A stretch of 64,000 bases of DNA from Cavia porcellus. Lineage: Eukaryota > Chordata > Mammalia > Rodentia > Caviidae. The notes under the pieces are model-generated. The model made no database searches and was not told the origin of the DNA. It worked only from the letters and a program-made list of their open reading frames with translations. The position numbers were made by a program, and so were the translations under genes. The stretch covers positions 183,328,982-183,392,981 of the forward strand of contig NW_026947484.1 of NCBI RefSeq assembly GCF_034190915.1, given 5' to 3'. This document shows positions 59,996 to 64,000 of this stretch, in pieces. Position 1 is the stretch's first letter; every line of letters begins with the position of its first letter.

Positions 59996-60432
59996 CAGAA
60001 GGAGATCCCCCATAGATGCCACACTGTGTCCCATTGTCGTCTGAATAGATGATCAGACCACTGGCCCTAGTCAGTGCCACACCAAACACCGCAAGCATCA
60101 AATGGCATGTCACCTCCATAGCTATCATTGCAGCCTGTGCTTCTCCAGATCAGCCAGTTGCTTAAGTAGGGAGTGGGGCTGGCTTCTTGTTTTCCAGCCT
60201 GTGCAACAGAAGAGGCTGACATCTGGCTCTCCCCCTCAGCGGCCTGTGTGTGGTGCCAGTTTACAGGGAGTTCATACTTCTTGGTGACTTCTTGTTCTCT
60301 TCCCCCACAGTCTTCAAATGGCACTGATTCATAGGAAAAGGCTGGCATCTGGCTCTCCCCTCAGTGGCCCATGTTTGTAATAGTTTAAAGAGTTGATATT
60401 GACATATGAAGGCCCTGGCCTAAAGTACAAAA
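59996..60432. repeat. Unclassified GC-richer repeat with internal duplication
   Basis: CATCTGGCTCTCCCC occurs near 60219 and 60345, about 126 nt apart, each preceded by a GGCTGAC or GGCTGGC and followed by CTCAG-GGCC. This may be the 5' part of the retroposon whose 3' modules lie just to the left, but that is not shown. Open frames here have no domain. Confidence 0.4.
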
Positions 60433-60442
60433 AGAAAACAAC

Positions 60443-60614
60443 AGTGCCAGGTATGATGACACACTCCTGTAATCCCAGCACTTGGAAGGCTGAGGCAGGA
60501 GAATTGTTTGCAAATTGCAGACCAGCCTGGGCTACGAAGTGAGCCCAAGGCCAGCCTGAACTGCGTTGTGAGACTCTGTCTCAAAAGGAAAAAAAAAAAA
60601 AAGACAGAAAAAAG
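60443..60614 (+). mobile_element. B1-type SINE with target-site duplication
   Basis: GCCAGGTATGATGACACACT, CCTGTAATCCCAGCACTTGG, GAGGCAGGAGAATTG and GACCAGCCTGGGCTACGAAG are followed by a partial duplication (CAAGGCCAGCCTGAACTGCG) and GAGACTCTGTCTCAAAA. These are the marks of a 7SL-derived B1 element with the internal duplication. Flanks of AGAAAACAAC at 60433-60442 and 60615-60624 form a 10-nt TSD. It is the best preserved SINE in the window. Confidence 0.88.
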
Positions 60615-60624
60615 AGAAAACAAC

Positions 60625-62124
60625 GATAAAAACATAATCAAATAAATAAATAAATAGAAGCAAGACTTTGAGAGACTTTTCACTTACATTTTTTATTGTA
60701 AAATAGTTACAACAGAGAAAAAAGTATCGCTCTTTTTAGGTAATATCCAAAGGAAAATTCTTGAATTTTTTGGCACATGCTAAGAACGTAATTTTTTGCT
60801 TCTTTGTAAAATTGTCTTGGAAAATTTTAATGTCTATGTTCTTGTTACTAATCTTTAATTCAAGCAATTTTTAAAGAACAAGCTTCCTGGTGCCTAGAAT
60901 TGGTGCGATCTCTTAGTTCCTAGGATTCTGGAATTCCCAGTTGAGACACCAGTGGCTGATGGGTTGTGTCTGATACAAGAGGTTCCACCTCCAGAAGACA
61001 CAAAACTTCTTCCCTTTCTAACAGAGGGAAACATTGTAAAGGGAGGCTGTCTGCTAATCCTGTTTAAATGAAATTACATTGTTTTTTTGTTGTTGTTGTT
61101 GCTGTTGTTCTTACAAAGTAACACACAGATTTCAAGACAAAGAATTTGTTAATCCAAGGGTGATGTGAATTATTGGCTTTAATAAGTTTCCAGTACTATT
61201 TTAAAGAGTTAGTATTGACACTTGGCACTTGTAGGTTAACTAATACAATACACAAATTCATAGAAAAACACCGGTCTTATCCGAATGTGCTTTTTTTGGA
61301 CAATATGCATGGTTAACTTCTTGTTCCTTACCATTTTTGTTTCTATGGTAAGAGAAAGATATTTATAGTTCCAAAGGAAACAGTGAAGGCTACTTTTATG
61401 AAAGTTTGTAAGTACTCTGAAGTACGATGGGGTGGTAATAAAATTCCAAATAATTTACTACTACAAAAGCTAAATTACAAAAGATTAGTTGGACTTTGCT
61501 TCAAGCGTACTTTAAGTCTACAAAGATAGTCAAAAGGGAATATAATTGATTTTTATTCATGAAAGTGTGTTCCCTTAGACAATATTTTTATTGTATAAGA
61601 TTGAGTATTCCTTTTAAGTCATTTCATGTGAGTTTTATAAATGAGTGGAAACTTTGCTGGGATAGGGAGACACACAAAATATTGTGTGTGTTAGAATATA
61701 GCTCCAAAATTTTTAAATTCTCTTCTCTTTTGACACCTTAAAGTTCTGAGGTGTTTTGAAAACTTCTTGGAAAATGCCATGAGCAGTTACCTGTATAAGT
61801 GAACAGCAGAGTCTGAGAGGGTCATCCAAGAGATTTTTGATCCACAGTTGATGTCACTAGAAGAGTAACTCTTATGAGACATGGAGTTTCAGGACTAAAT
61901 ATTTGTGGCATAATAGAGATAAAGGGAGGGAAATATTGAGAGATGTTTTTCCTGGAAGATCAAACAAGAAATTATTGACTTCAAAGTGAGTAAGAGGATA
62001 ACAGTCCAAGAAACGAGGACAGAACGTTTTGATGAAAACAAAGTAGCATTTTAAGTCTACGTAACATCTCTAAAATATAATTATTTAAAAAATAGAAAAT
62101 CCTCAAGGCAGTCTATGTATTTCT
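60625..62124. other. Intergenic DNA
   Basis: No gene. A (TTG)n run lies at about 61085-61110. No other repeat was recognised. Confidence 0.45.
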
Positions 62125-62260
62125 GGTTCTCAAATGTCTGTGTGCCTCAGGATCATTTGCTAAAAGGCAGACTCCCAAACTAGACACTAACCTTGATGAC
62201 TGAGATTTTTTGACAGGGAAACTAGGTAATTCACATGCAAGTCATGATTAAATAATTACT
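62125..62260 (+). mobile_element. MER5-like hAT DNA transposon remnant
   Basis: GGTTCTCAAATGTCTGTGTG, CCTCAGGATCATTTGC and a later AATTCACATGCAAGTCATG resemble MER5A-type non-autonomous hAT elements (consensus start GGTTCTCAAACTTTGG). It is old and incomplete. Confidence 0.55.
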
Positions 62261-64000
62261 AATCTACAGTTTTTGCGCCCCCCTTGCCCTAGGCTATAGG
62301 AAAGGGCTTATGGATTGTAAGAGTAACACATCACCTTGATTTCTCTTCTACCATATGTACTCACAGAAAGTGGTAATTTTGTTAGTACATTTAGCAGCAA
62401 GGTATTTTAAAAGTTTTTTTGCTGCATTTATTCAGCAAATGGCCTTTGAATACTCCATTAAATATAATCAACTGTAATTTTTGCTAGCAATAAAAGGATG
62501 AATGAAACAATTGAAGTTGTCTTCAGTTTGCCCACATTCTAATTGCAGAGACACACATGCAACCAAAAAATTACAGTAGTGGCCAATAAGACAAATGCAT
62601 GCAAAGGGTATTACAGGAAGATGGAGGTAGAGGAAGACAGCTTTAATTCAGAGGGCCACTTCTTAGCATGAATGATGCTTAAATTAAGTCTTAGAAATGA
62701 TTATAAAAACAGGTTAAATTAGGGGTCTCTACAGCAGCATGTTTCACTATAAGAGATCAGGCTAAAAAGATGTAAGAGCATAAAACAGCTCAGATAAAAG
62801 CAGGTAGTTAAATAGCTGATCCCACTATGGAGGCTGATTGAAGATAAATCTTTTGCAAACCAGAAGGGAACCTAGAGGTGGAAGGAGGAAGAAGGTGATG
62901 TAAAAAGAGTTAAGCTGTGCCCTGTAGTTGTACCAGCTCCCTACAATGAATACAATCATTGTGTACTACAAATATATACTCACAAAAACAAAAAAAATCT
63001 AAAAGTGAGGTAATGTAATTGAGGCTGGGGAAATACGGTTATCTTGGCAAATAGCACTATAAGGGATGGGAATGACTGTAAAGAACATTAACACAATAAA
63101 CAAGACTTGAAAATTCAGTATGAATTGTATTGCGTGAATAAATATACACAAACCCAACAATCTGTAGAAATTCTTCATTATCAAACACTTTAAAATGTCC
63201 ATTCTCTATTGCATACAGGATTTGGAGAGAAAAGTAACATAAGCACAATTGTCTTGGAACCCACAAACTCTTTCTGGTCCTCTGGGGTATGGATGTGGCA
63301 ACACATTTGGATTGATAAACACCAAAATTGCCTGGCATTTTTAAAATCCTGAACTTGGGTCAATGGGAAAAAATGCATGAGCTTTCTTTTAATTATTTAA
63401 AAAAATAAGCTGGGATTAAGATGATGAACTAGAATTAACAGTATCTATTAAGCACTGAGTGTTATAAATGCCTACCTGGTATTAGGAAGCAATTTTGTCC
63501 CATGAACGAAAGAGATTGAGTGAAGAACTCTGCTTTCATAGTGTCACTTTGGCTAGCTTGGTGTGTTCTGCATATCTGCCCTTGTCAGGAGTGTTGTGCA
63601 GACTGGAAGAGTGGTCACTTGGGATATTTTATGGGCTGGATGAGATTCAGATGTACCCTAAGAAATATGATATTTTTGCTTCTCTTAATGTAACCCCAGG
63701 CAGAAAAGCATTTGTGAGGTAAAAATGTACATATTCTTTAATGAATCAAAACACTTATTTTCCTGATTAATTTGAAGAAAAATGAGAGGAGAAAAAAGTT
63801 TAAAAATATAATCTTTTCTTCCATCCAGAGATGAACCTCATTAGCATTCCTGAATATCATTCAGTATGTGTATAAGTTGAAGATTATACAGCTTTTGCAT
63901 CTTTTTTACCTTAACCTTATGTCATGTTACATAAATGAAGAATGAACATGATAAAAAAACAGGTATGTGAAAGAGTATTATCCACATTACATTTGTCTGC
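62261..64000. other. Intergenic DNA to the window edge
   Basis: No gene. The part at about 62420-62700 reads like an old interspersed repeat (TTATTCAGCAAATGGCCTTT then CCACATTCTAATTGCAGAGA), family not determined. The frame at 63495-63722 has no domain. Confidence 0.4.

Noticed and set aside
1..64000. CRISPR arrays, rRNA or tRNA genes, bacterial-type operons
   Set aside because: The window is mammalian. tRNA-like boxes occur only within ID SINEs, and no regularly spaced array or rRNA sequence was seen.

Overview
The window is AT-rich mammalian nuclear DNA, most likely from a rodent that is not a mouse or rat. It holds short tRNA-Ala-derived ID-type SINEs, B1-type (7SL-derived) SINEs, ID-B1 composites, rodent-style MaLR LTR pieces and LINE-1 elements, one of which has a tandemly repeated 5' region. 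That mix fits a squirrel-, beaver- or kangaroo-rat-like lineage; this is an inference and the species is not proven.

Only three protein-coding genes are convincing. All are single-coding-exon olfactory receptors (ORs) of family 13 and all look intact: two OR13C4-like genes on the + strand (2474-3427 and 13286-14245) and one OR13F1-like gene on the - strand (32021-32980). The tail-to-tail order OR13C4 > < OR13F1 matches, from memory, the human 9q31 OR13 cluster. The right half has no recognisable gene and fits the edge of that cluster. The two OR13C4-like genes are mosaics: nearly identical from residue 28 to about 169 and clearly diverged on both sides, as expected from gene conversion.

Region by region. 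1-2.2 kb: AT-rich DNA with a strong foldback (two 121-bp arms, about 96% identical) around an AT-rich minisatellite. 2.4-14.2 kb: the two OR13C4-like genes with old SINE pieces between them. 14.4-20 kb: old L1, ID and MaLR fragments. 20.77-26.90 kb: a full-length L1 (copy A) on the - strand with a 16-bp target-site duplication (TSD). 28.78-29.68 kb: a lone retroposon 3' UTR with a 15-bp TSD. 32-33 kb: OR13F1. 34.9-40.55 kb: an old L1 piece, a MaLR piece and a second, internally deleted L1 (copy B). 42.4-46.5 kb: two MLT1-like LTRs and an inverted pair of an unclassified repeat. 54.74-57.95 kb: a complete HAL1-like retroposon (ORF1 but no ORF2) with a 13-bp TSD. 59.4-60.6 kb: B1 SINEs and further 3'-UTR-type repeat. 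The rest is mostly unannotated intergenic sequence.

The receptors would act alone in olfactory sensory neurons, one allele per cell, through Golf and cAMP. The most unusual content is the retroposon family. L1 copy A, L1 copy B and the HAL1-like element carry interchangeable 3' UTR modules: the HAL1-like 3' UTR looks like a copy-A-type module joined to a copy-B-type module through diverged units of about 150 bp. No RNA gene, CRISPR array or undescribed protein system was found.
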